A stretch of DNA of 64,000 nucleotides, from assembly GCF_004349085.1 (NCBI RefSeq), contig NZ_SMFM01000001.1, forward strand, positions 186,001 through 250,000, read 5' to 3'. A model generated the notes under the pieces. That model did no database searches and was not told the DNA's origin. It saw only the letters and a list, made by a program, of their open reading frames with translations. Numbering within the stretch: the stretch's first letter is position 1; every line of letters begins with the position of its first letter. Of the stretch, positions 9,282-16,779 are shown piece by piece. The position numbers were made by a program, and so were the translations under genes. The stretch is from Flavobacterium caseinilyticum. GTDB lineage: Bacteria > Bacteroidota > Bacteroidia > Flavobacteriales > Flavobacteriaceae.

Positions 9282-10052
9282 ATGGAAAAACCGCTTGTGT
9301 CAATAATTACTCCTTCTTTTAATTCTGAAAAATTTATCATACAAACCATTCAGTCTGTGCAGGATCAAACCTATCAAAATTGGGAAATGATTATCGTAGA
9401 TGATGCTTCTACTGATAAAACTTCTTCAATTATAAAGGAAATTGCCGCTGGAGATAAGAAGATACGGTTTATTCAGCTCGATAAAAATTCCGGAACCGGA
9501 ATTGCCAGAAATACCGCTTTAAATGAAGCAAAAGGAAAATATATCGCATTTTTAGATGCAGACGATTTGTGGAAACCGCAAAAGCTGGATAAACAAATTG
9601 ATTATCTTACACAGCATAATCTGCCATTTACTTTTTCATTCTATGAATGCATTAACGAGGAAGGGGAATCGCTCAACAAAAGGGTAGAAGCGCCAAAAAA
9701 TCTCTCATACGTTCAATTATTCTTTTGTAATTATGTTGGGAATCTAACAGGAATTTATGACGCAGATTACTTCGGAAAAATAGCTGTTACTTCAATAAGA
9801 AAACGTCAAGATTGGGTTCTTTGGCTAACTATTCTGAAAAAAATTAAAAGTGCAGGTCCTGTTGCTGAAAGTTTAGCGTATTACAGAATAAGGAAAAACT
9901 CAATTTCAGCTTCAAAATTCGATTTGTTGAAACATAATTTTGCGGTTTATAGAACTTTTCACCGATACAATGTAGCAGTTTCGCTGATATGTATGATTGG
10001 GTTTTTAGCAACCCAATTAATCATTAAACCTCATTATAGTAAAAAGCTTTAA
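9282..10052 (+). CDS. Glycosyltransferase family 2
   Basis: A GT-A fold enzyme of about 256 residues. It shows the N-terminal VSIITPSFNSEKF, the DDASTD loop and the metal-binding region FLDADDLWKPQKL (the DxD-type site). It ends with a hydrophobic C-terminal segment that may associate with the membrane. I take the ATG at 9282, one base after the preceding stop, because homologues begin right before the first strand; an ATG at 9261 would overlap the preceding gene. It is convergent with the CapK-like gene and overlaps it by 4 bases. Donor and acceptor are unknown. Confidence 0.87.
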   Translation: MEKPLVSIITPSFNSEKFIIQTIQSVQDQTYQNWEMIIVDDASTDKTSSIIKEIAAGDKKIRFIQLDKNSGTGIARNTALNEAKGKYIAFLDADDLWKPQKLDKQIDYLTQHNLPFTFSFYECINEEGESLNKRVEAPKNLSYVQLFFCNYVGNLTGIYDADYFGKIAVTSIRKRQDWVLWLTILKKIKSAGPVAESLAYYRIRKNSISASKFDLLKHNFAVYRTFHRYNVAVSLICMIGFLATQLIIKPHYSKKL

Positions 10053-11380
10053 ATTGTTGATTTAAACTGCTTCAGTTTGCCGCTAACGCTACGTTTTAGA
10101 ACTTTTTTTCGGGTAAATATAAAATTCAAATCCGGTTCGAGATATAATTCAATCGCCTTTTTAATCTTTTTTATTTGTTCCAAATTCAATTCAGTTTCGC
10201 TGACATATTCAATTTCAAAGGAATCTATTTTGGTTTGTTTGATAACAAATTCTTTTACGTTTCCGTCGTCCTCAATAATGCTTTTTGTCACGTAATAAAA
10301 CGTCAAACCGGGTGATTTTTTCCCACTTGGCAAAACCGCAACATCATTTGTTCGTCCTATTAATTTCTTGAGAATGGTTTTTTGTAACGTGCTTTTTTCA
10401 TCCAAAATTCCAATATCGCCAATGTCATAGCGTATAAAAGGATGCGCTTTATTGAACAAGGAGGTAATGACGATTCGGCCCGAAGTACCATTTGGAACTG
10501 CTCTATTATTTTCGTCCAAAATCTCTACAAATAACGTTTCTGAATTCACTTGCCATTCTCCTTCCTTATTCTGAAAAGCAATTAAATCCAATTCCGAAGC
10601 GCCGTATTCATTGACGATTGGTACTCCAAATTGTTTTTCTAAAAGGAGTTTGTCGTCTTCAAAAAGCATTTCAGAAGTTACCATGCATACTTTCAAACTT
10701 GGACAAATTGTTGATAATACGATGTTTTTCTTTTGTAAAAATTTGGCAAACAAAACTATCGAACTTGTATACCCATTGATGTAATCGAATTTTTTATTTT
10801 GAAATTTTTTCAGAATTTTTTCTAAAACAACATCCGACAAATCGAAAATGGAGAAGCGAAACCGATGGCTCAAAAAGTCCTTGAAACGTTCTTTTTTGTT
10901 GCCAATAAAATCCATTGGAATGCCATAAAAGCGTGCTTGGTAGGAAGTATTAAAATTAATTCCATACCAACCAAAACGGTATATATTGGAAGCCCAAGTC
11001 AACGCATGACAGTATTTGTCCTTGGCAAAAATAAACGGAGTTCCGCTGGAACCGGATGTTTTGTTTATGTAACTGTTTTTTGTTGAATACCCTTTCGAAA
11101 GCCTTTCCTGTAAAGGTTTTTGTAAATTTTGTTTGTTTAAAACAGGTAAATCTCCCCAGTTTTTATAGTTTTTTGAGCCGACTAATTCTTGATAAAAAGG
11201 ATTGTTTTGCAAATGAAAATTGACAATTTCTTGTTTTTTATTTGCAATAAAAACTCCATGTTCTTTTTCTGAAAAAGCTACGATTTTTCGCAATTCGGCT
11301 TGGGCTTCCCGAATTGGGAAACCACTTAGTTGCAAAGATAAATCGAATAGTGGGAACATTTTACAGAAATATTTCATCAA
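10049..11380 (-). CDS. CapK/PaaK-like adenylate-forming enzyme
   Basis: A 443-residue member of the phenylacetate-CoA ligase/CapK branch of the ANL superfamily. It shows NKTSGSSGTPFIFAK (the phosphate-binding loop), VCMVTSEML, VNEYGASELDLIA and the adenylate-contacting HPFIRYDIGDIG, in the family order, ending in a small C-terminal lid domain. CapK homologues occur in capsule/O-antigen loci, where they are thought to activate an acyl or amino-acid group for glycan decoration. Its position at the end of the polysaccharide locus supports such a role over aromatic degradation. Substrate unknown. Confidence 0.82.
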   Translation of the reverse strand: MMKYFCKMFPLFDLSLQLSGFPIREAQAELRKIVAFSEKEHGVFIANKKQEIVNFHLQNNPFYQELVGSKNYKNWGDLPVLNKQNLQKPLQERLSKGYSTKNSYINKTSGSSGTPFIFAKDKYCHALTWASNIYRFGWYGINFNTSYQARFYGIPMDFIGNKKERFKDFLSHRFRFSIFDLSDVVLEKILKKFQNKKFDYINGYTSSIVLFAKFLQKKNIVLSTICPSLKVCMVTSEMLFEDDKLLLEKQFGVPIVNEYGASELDLIAFQNKEGEWQVNSETLFVEILDENNRAVPNGTSGRIVITSLFNKAHPFIRYDIGDIGILDEKSTLQKTILKKLIGRTNDVAVLPSGKKSPGLTFYYVTKSIIEDDGNVKEFVIKQTKIDSFEIEYVSETELNLEQIKKIKKAIELYLEPDLNFIFTRKKVLKRSVSGKLKQFKSTI

Positions 11381-11459
11381 AAATAATATTTACCAACAAC
11401 TAATAATGAAGAACCAACAACTTTTTAAAAAATAATTATTTTTTGAGTTTAAAAGCAAT

Positions 11460-11467
11460 TATTTTTG
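11460..11467 (+). promoter_or_regulatory. Candidate -7 box (TATTTTTG) for purD
   Basis: Matches the Bacteroidota TAnnTTTG consensus 25 bases before the purD ATG. A TTTG lies upstream but only 14 bases away, shorter than usual, so only the -7 element is well supported. Confidence 0.5.
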
Positions 11468-11491
11468 CAGCACAACTAAACACTACTACAC

Positions 11492-12766
11492 ATGACAATT
11501 TTACTACTGGGTTCGGGCGGAAGAGAACATGCTTTTGCATGGAAAATGATTCAAAGTCCCTTTTGTGACACGCTTTTTGTTGCGCCGGGAAATGCCGGAA
11601 CGGCTTCCATAGCTACAAATGTTGCGATCAGTCCAACTGATTTTGAAGCTATAAAAGCCTTTGTTATTCAGGAAAAAATAGAAATGGTTGTGGTAGGACC
11701 GGAAGATCCTTTAGTAAAAGGAATTTATGATTTCTTTTTAAACGATACTGCATTAAGTCAGATTCCAGTTATCGGTCCTTCAAAAAAGGGCGCGCAACTG
11801 GAAGGAAGTAAAGAATTTGCCAAAGAATTTCTAATCAGACATAACATTCCTACTGCCGCTTACGACAGTTTTACCGCTGAAACTGTCGAAAAAGGATGTG
11901 AATTTTTGGAAACATTGCAACCTCCTTATGTTTTGAAAGCCGATGGCTTAGCTGCCGGAAAAGGAGTTTTGATTATTCAGGATTTGGCAGAAGCCAAGGA
12001 AGAATTAAGAAACATGCTGGTTCACCAAAAATTTGGAGAAGCCAGTTCTAAAGTCGTTATCGAAGAGTTTTTGGACGGAATTGAATTAAGCTGTTTCGTT
12101 CTGACTGACGGAAAAAATTATAAAATATTACCAACTGCCAAAGATTATAAACGAATTGGCGAAGGCGATACAGGTTTAAACACAGGCGGAATGGGAGCGG
12201 TTTCTCCGGTTCCTTATGTTGATGCTGTTTTGATGGAAAAAATCGAAACTCGCATTGTAAAACCGACTATTGACGGTTTTCAAAAAGACGGAATTCCATA
12301 CAAGGGTTTTGTTTTTATAGGATTAATCAATGTCAATAACGAACCAATCGTTATCGAATACAATGTGAGAATGGGCGATCCGGAAACCGAAGTGGTTATC
12401 CCGAGATTAAAAACGGATTTAATGGAGTTGTTTTTGGCGGTAGCCAATGAAAAGCTGGATCAAATTAATCTGGAAATTGACGAGAGAAGCGCCACTACAA
12501 TTATGGTTGTTTCAGGCGGATATCCAGAAAATTTCGAAAAAGGAAAAGTGATTGCAGGATTGGAAACCATTGAAGATTCCATTGTTTTTCATGCAGGAAC
12601 TAAATTAGAAGACGGGAAAGTTGTTTCAAATGGAGGCAGGGTTCTAGCGGTTACTTCGTATGGAAATGATTTTGAAGAAGCCATAAAAAAATCTTATCAA
12701 AATATAGATAAACTACATTTTGATAAGATGTATTTTAGAAAAGATATTGGAAACGACTTAAAATAG
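11492..12766 (+). CDS. purD: Phosphoribosylamine--glycine ligase (GAR synthetase)
   Basis: ATP-dependent ligation of glycine to 5-phosphoribosylamine, second step of purine synthesis, in the cytoplasm. The 424-residue protein is full length. It has the N-terminal LLGSGGREHAFAWK signature (about 4-17) and an ATP-grasp domain with PYVLKADGLAAGKGV and VVIEEFLDGIELS. The PurD motif GMGAVSPVP and the metal site IEYNVRMGDPETE follow. It stands alone on its strand, next to upp, so salvage and synthesis genes are clustered but not in one operon. Confidence 0.97.
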   Translation: MTILLLGSGGREHAFAWKMIQSPFCDTLFVAPGNAGTASIATNVAISPTDFEAIKAFVIQEKIEMVVVGPEDPLVKGIYDFFLNDTALSQIPVIGPSKKGAQLEGSKEFAKEFLIRHNIPTAAYDSFTAETVEKGCEFLETLQPPYVLKADGLAAGKGVLIIQDLAEAKEELRNMLVHQKFGEASSKVVIEEFLDGIELSCFVLTDGKNYKILPTAKDYKRIGEGDTGLNTGGMGAVSPVPYVDAVLMEKIETRIVKPTIDGFQKDGIPYKGFVFIGLINVNNEPIVIEYNVRMGDPETEVVIPRLKTDLMELFLAVANEKLDQINLEIDERSATTIMVVSGGYPENFEKGKVIAGLETIEDSIVFHAGTKLEDGKVVSNGGRVLAVTSYGNDFEEAIKKSYQNIDKLHFDKMYFRKDIGNDLK

Positions 12767-12796
12767 TTTCCAGTAGCTGCTACAATTTTTAAAAAA

Positions 12797-13027
12797 TTAC
12801 TTTAAAAAAGAGTGTGCTGTTGTGTCTTGTTTTTCTGTCCCTGCGTCTTCAAAAATTTTCAATTGCAGGATCCAATAAACCATTGCGGCAGCACAAATGA
12901 TCATGAAAATCCAGTTGATTGTATTTGCAACAAACCAAGAACTTAATTCTAATGAACGTAAAAAATCTAACGGAGCAAATAGAATGTCAACAAATAAATA
13001 TTGAATTCCTTCGAAAAAGTCTTTCAT
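12797..13027 (-). CDS. Small membrane protein (DUF6341-like)
   Basis: A 76-residue protein with one clear hydrophobic helix (WIFMIICAAAMVYWIL) and an aromatic-rich N-terminus (FFEGIQYLFVDILFAPLDF). It matches my memory of DUF6341, a small Flavobacteriia protein found beside purD and upp; the name should be confirmed by a Pfam search. Function unknown. It is convergent with purD, 30 bases away, and its promoter appears to overlap the start of the neighbouring DUF6427 gene. Confidence 0.72.
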   Translation of the reverse strand: MKDFFEGIQYLFVDILFAPLDFLRSLELSSWFVANTINWIFMIICAAAMVYWILQLKIFEDAGTEKQDTTAHSFLK

Positions 13028-13150
13028 AATGTTTATAATTAATTTTATTAATTGTTTTTGAGCAACTCTGGATGTTAAAAGTTCATATTTGAATGAATCT
13101 TTTTGAACTTGCAGGGTTTACTTTTTAAACAAGTATTATATTTACAATCA

Positions 13151-13180
13151 CAAAAGTATAAAATATCCGTATGATATCAA
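13151..13180 (-). promoter_or_regulatory. Bacteroidota promoter TTG-N19-TACTTTTG reading leftward
   Basis: On the minus strand TTG (13178-13180) is followed after exactly 19 bases by TACTTTTG (13151-13158), a full match to the -33/-7 consensus. It would drive the small membrane protein gene with a leader of about 115 bases. It overlaps the first codons of the divergent DUF6427 gene. Confidence 0.65.
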
Positions 13181-14100
13181 GTGTTTTTAGAAAATCTACA
13201 CCATTAAATTTTTCGTTGGTATTAATTTTAATGCTGTTTTTCTTTTTTATCTATCAAATTCAAGACTTATCCTGGACTAATTCTCTTTTTTTAATCATAA
13301 AAAAAATTATTTTGTTCTGCATTGTAATCGCTTCTGTATTTACAGCAAATTTTATTGTAAAGAAAAATGGAATGAGTAAAGACAGTGCCTACACGGTCTT
13401 TTTTTATTTTTTATTTCTGTTATTTTTCCCGTCGGTATTAGATAATCTAAACTTGATTGTTGCGAATTTCTTTGTCCTTTTAGCCCTGCGTCGATTGATT
13501 TCGATGCAATCCTTAAAGGCGTCCAAAGAAAAAATATTTGATGCGTCATTATGGATTTTTCTGGCGGCACTATTTCATTTTTGGAGTATAATTTTTATTG
13601 TTTTGGTGTTTATATCCATTATTTTCCATGTCTCGAGGGATTACAGAAACTGGATTCTGCCGTTTATTGCGTTTTTTATCGCAGGAATATTGTTTATGTT
13701 ATACGCAACACTTTTCAATATAAATGTGACCGAATATATTAATGCAGGTGTAAAAACCACTTTTGAAATCAATTATTTTACCAATAATTACCAAAACGGC
13801 GCTTTGTCCATTTACGCTACAATAGCCCTGTTTTTCGTAGTTTCCATGTTTTCGACACTATCAAGCAGACCACAAATTTTGCATACTTCATTCCAGATAA
13901 TCATTGCTTCCTTTTTTATTGGAGCTGTAATTTTCTTAATATCATCAAATAAAAGTAATGACTTATTGGTTTTTACTTTTGCACCTTTGGCAATTATGAC
14001 AACCAGCCACATCGAAGTGCCGCAGCTAAAATTGAAACAGGAAATGGTGCTTTTTGTATTGATTGCCTGCAGTTTGTTTGCTTTTTTCTCCCAATTATAA
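13171..14100 (+). CDS. Polytopic membrane protein (DUF6427-like)
   Basis: A 309-residue protein with about nine to ten hydrophobic helices and short loops; no catalytic motif is recognised. By memory it corresponds to DUF6427, a Flavobacteriia family regularly found next to upp; a profile search should confirm this. The topology recalls large membrane proteins of the mannosyltransferase/EpsG kind, but I see no conserved acidic motif to support that. Its last 6 bases overlap the 3' end of the convergent upp gene. Confidence 0.7.
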   Translation: MISSVFRKSTPLNFSLVLILMLFFFFIYQIQDLSWTNSLFLIIKKIILFCIVIASVFTANFIVKKNGMSKDSAYTVFFYFLFLLFFPSVLDNLNLIVANFFVLLALRRLISMQSLKASKEKIFDASLWIFLAALFHFWSIIFIVLVFISIIFHVSRDYRNWILPFIAFFIAGILFMLYATLFNINVTEYINAGVKTTFEINYFTNNYQNGALSIYATIALFFVVSMFSTLSSRPQILHTSFQIIIASFFIGAVIFLISSNKSNDLLVFTFAPLAIMTTSHIEVPQLKLKQEMVLFVLIACSLFAFFSQL

Positions 14101-14748
14101 TTTTTCGCCATAGGCTAAATCTCCGGCATCGCCCAGTCCGGGAACGATATAACTGTGCTCATTGAGTTTTTCGTCCAAAGAGGCGACCCAAAGATGACAG
14201 TTTTCCGGCAAATGCTGCTCTAGATGCGCAATTCCTTCGGGTGTAGCAATGACTACAGCAATGTGAATTTCTTTTGGTGTACCTCTTTCCATCAATTTAT
14301 TGTAAACGGCCACAATTGATTGTCCCGTGGCAAGCATCGGATCAACTAATATCAGATTTTTGTTGTTGATGTCAGCAATAGCTTGGTATTGCACCACTAT
14401 ATCAAAGTAATCATCATTGTTGGGATGATGTCTGTAAGCAGAAACGAAACCATTTTCGGCATTGTCAAAATAATTCAAGAAACCCAAATGCAATGGTAAT
14501 CCAGCTCTTAAAACAGAACATAACACCAATTGATCCTTTATCGCGGTGGTCTTTTTTATACCCAGCGGCGTTTGGATTTCTAAGGGTGCGTAATGCAGTT
14601 TTTTGCTTAATTCATACGCCATTATTTCGCCAATACGTTCAATATTTCTTCGGAAACGCATGCTGTCGTTATGAACATTCACATTCCGTATTTGTCCCAA
14701 AAAATGATTTAGGACACTGTTTCCTTCTGATAAATAATGAATCTGCAT
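14095..14748 (-). CDS. upp: Uracil phosphoribosyltransferase
   Basis: Converts uracil and PRPP to UMP in pyrimidine salvage. The ATG at 14748 yields 217 residues beginning MQIHYLSEGN, which suits the family; a longer frame back to 14844 adds an unlikely 32-residue extension. The PRPP-binding loop ILVDPMLATGQS is clear near residue 130, and the C-terminus carries the uracil-binding YIVPGLGDAGDLAYG. The gene is divergent from the DUF4254 gene, with a short shared promoter region. Confidence 0.95.
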   Translation of the reverse strand: MQIHYLSEGNSVLNHFLGQIRNVNVHNDSMRFRRNIERIGEIMAYELSKKLHYAPLEIQTPLGIKKTTAIKDQLVLCSVLRAGLPLHLGFLNYFDNAENGFVSAYRHHPNNDDYFDIVVQYQAIADINNKNLILVDPMLATGQSIVAVYNKLMERGTPKEIHIAVVIATPEGIAHLEQHLPENCHLWVASLDEKLNEHSYIVPGLGDAGDLAYGEKL

Positions 14749-14807
14749 GTTTTTATTTTTGTAATTAAACTTATAGTTATTTTTATATGGTATAAAAGTA
14801 TAAAAAG

Positions 14808-14815
14808 TATCTTTG
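14808..14815 (+). promoter_or_regulatory. -7 box (TATCTTTG) for the DUF4254 gene
   Basis: An exact TAnnTTTG match 20 bases before the DUF4254 ATG. I found no convincing TTG at the normal -33 spacing. Confidence 0.55.
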
Positions 14816-14834
14816 TCTTTTAATATATAAAAAT

Positions 14835-15440
14835 ATGTTTTCAAAATTAGCGTATTCCGTTTTCGAACAAAGCATCAAAGATTATCATCAATTTGATAAT
14901 GTTGATCAACCGATAAATAATCCTTTCCAGAAGGATAAATTTGAACATTTATTGTATCACAAAAACTGGATTGACACCGTTCAATGGCATTTTGAAGATA
15001 TTATCCGTGATCCAAATATTGATCCTGTTGCAGCTTTGACTTTGAAAAGAAGAATCGATGCTTCTAATCAGGAACGCACGGATATGGTGGAATATATTGA
15101 CAGTTATTTTCTCCAAAAATACAGTCATGTTGTGGTAAAAGACGATGCAAGAATCAACTCAGAAAGTCCGGCTTGGGCATTTGACCGATTGTCAATTTTA
15201 GCATTGAAAATTTACCACATGCAAGAAGAAGCTACACGTGCTGAGGCTTCACAAGAGCACAGAGATAAATGTCAGGCAAAGTTGAATATTTTATTGGAAC
15301 AAAGAACGGACTTGTCAACTGCTATTGATGATTTGTTGACTGACATTGCAAACGGAGATAAATTCATGAAAGTGTACAAACAAATGAAAATGTACAACGA
15401 TGATGATTTGAATCCTGTTTTGTACCAAAACAAGAAGTAA
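14835..15440 (+). CDS. DUF4254 domain protein
   Basis: A 201-residue soluble, mostly helical protein, not membrane bound. The conserved N-terminal region includes LLYHKNWIDTVQWHFEDIIRD, and the middle holds LKRRIDASNQERTDMVEYID. It matches the DUF4254 family of Bacteroidota, which lies just upstream of a family 9 glycosyltransferase, exactly as here. Function is unknown; the linkage suggests a part in LPS core assembly or its control, which is inference from neighbourhood only. Confidence 0.85.
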   Translation: MFSKLAYSVFEQSIKDYHQFDNVDQPINNPFQKDKFEHLLYHKNWIDTVQWHFEDIIRDPNIDPVAALTLKRRIDASNQERTDMVEYIDSYFLQKYSHVVVKDDARINSESPAWAFDRLSILALKIYHMQEEATRAEASQEHRDKCQAKLNILLEQRTDLSTAIDDLLTDIANGDKFMKVYKQMKMYNDDDLNPVLYQNKK

Positions 15441-15455
15441 AAAAAATATTTTTTG

Positions 15456-15506
15456 AACCATTAATGTGTTAAGATCCATTAAGTTTTTCTTTATACCTTA
15501 ATGGTT
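15456..15506. repeat. Intercistronic inverted repeat between DUF4254 and GT9
   Basis: AACCATTAA (15456-15464) is complementary to TTAATGGTT (15498-15506). A second inner word, CCATTAAG, can pair with the same right arm. It may form a hairpin in the joint transcript. A related CTTAATGG word occurs again before the ABC transporter gene near 24881. Confidence 0.5.
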
Positions 15507-15522
15507 TTTAAACAATAATTAA

Positions 15523-16548
15523 TTGTCAAATATTATCAAACATTTAGCCGTCATGAGACTTTCCGCAATGGGAGATGTCGCCATGACGGTTCCTGTTTTA
15601 CGCGCTTTTGTAAACCAGCATCCACAAGTTAAAATCACGGTCATTTCCAGACCTTTTTTCAAACCTTTTTTTGAAGGAATTCCCAATCTTACTTTTTTTG
15701 CTTTCGATGAAAAAGAACGGCACAAAGGATTTCTTGGATTGTTGCGTTTGTACCAAGATTTGAAAGGTTTAAATATTGATGCCTTTGCTGACTTACACAA
15801 TGTACTGCGTTCTAAAATCATCCGAAACCTTTTTGCTTTAAGCGGAAAAAAAGTGGCTTCGGTGGATAAAGGTAGAGCAGAGAAAAAAGCATTGACCCAA
15901 CCCGAAAATAAAGTGTTCCAGCAACTACCTACGATGTTCGAAAGACACGTCAAAGTATTTGAACAATTTGGTTTTACGGTTGATTTATCCCAATCCGAAT
16001 TTCCTGAAAAGGCTATTTTAAGCCCTGAAATTTTAACGATAATTGGAGAAAAAAATCAAAAACTAATTGGAATCGCACCTTTTGCACAATACGATTCTAA
16101 AGTATATCCGTTGGATTTAATGCAACAAGTGATCGACAAATTAGCTTTGGAGACAACCACTACCATTTTGCTTTTTGGCGGTGGAAAAAAGGAAATAGAA
16201 CTCTTAAATTCACTTGCTGCTAATAAAGAAAATGTGATTGTTGTTGCGGGTAAAATTAAGTTTCAGCAGGAATTAGAGCTCATTAGCAATCTTGATGTCA
16301 TGCTTTCCATGGATTCCGGGAATGCGCATATTGCGGCCATGCTTGGTGTAAAAGTCATCACGCTTTGGGGCGCGACGCATCCGTATGCAGGATTTTTACC
16401 GTTTAATCAACCCTTAAAAAATGCTTTGGTTTCCGATAGGAATCAATATCCTAAATTACCAACTTCGGTGTATGGAAATAAAAAAGTGGAAGGTTATGAA
16501 GATGCCATGCGAACGATTACGGTTGATACAATTCTTAAGACACTCTAG
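15523..16548 (+). CDS. Glycosyltransferase family 9 (heptosyltransferase-like)
   Basis: A 341-residue GT-B enzyme of the ADP-heptose:LPS heptosyltransferase family. It opens with the first beta strand and loop HLAVMRLSAMGDVAMTVPVL and contains the family pattern LDVMLSMDSGNAHIAAMLGV (the D-SG-x-H-x-A donor site) near residue 265. It then has VKVITLWGATHP. It probably builds the LPS inner core at the cytoplasmic membrane. The likely start is TTG at 15523, because the ATG at 15553 would cut off the first strand. Paired with DUF4254 upstream. Confidence 0.88.
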   Translation: MSNIIKHLAVMRLSAMGDVAMTVPVLRAFVNQHPQVKITVISRPFFKPFFEGIPNLTFFAFDEKERHKGFLGLLRLYQDLKGLNIDAFADLHNVLRSKIIRNLFALSGKKVASVDKGRAEKKALTQPENKVFQQLPTMFERHVKVFEQFGFTVDLSQSEFPEKAILSPEILTIIGEKNQKLIGIAPFAQYDSKVYPLDLMQQVIDKLALETTTTILLFGGGKKEIELLNSLAANKENVIVVAGKIKFQQELELISNLDVMLSMDSGNAHIAAMLGVKVITLWGATHPYAGFLPFNQPLKNALVSDRNQYPKLPTSVYGNKKVEGYEDAMRTITVDTILKTL

Positions 16549-16645
16549 CGGTAAAGTATACATTTAGAACTTATTACACATTTTTTATTTTTGAAGTAAT
16601 TTTCATGTCATGAGAATTTTAACACATTTATAACATAAACACCTA

Positions 16646-16674
16646 ATTGTGTAGTGAGAAAAATACTATTTTTG
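16646..16674 (+). promoter_or_regulatory. Promoter ATTG-N17-TATTTTTG for the beta-barrel receptor
   Basis: ATTG at 16646-16649 is followed after 17 bases by TATTTTTG (16667-16674), which matches TAnnTTTG. It lies 105 bases before the receptor ATG at 16780. Confidence 0.5.
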
Positions 16675-16779
16675 ATTTTGATATTTTCAGCTTAAACCGT
16701 AAAGTTAAGACTAAATAAAAATGTTTATTTGTTAGTTCAGCTTTTTGGAAATACTTTGAAACATTCCATTAACAAAAAT

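Noticed and set aside
15519..15953. A 144-codon minus-strand frame over the GT9 gene
   Set aside because: Covered by a clear glycosyltransferase on the other strand; the product is Arg/Ser/Phe-rich with no motif.
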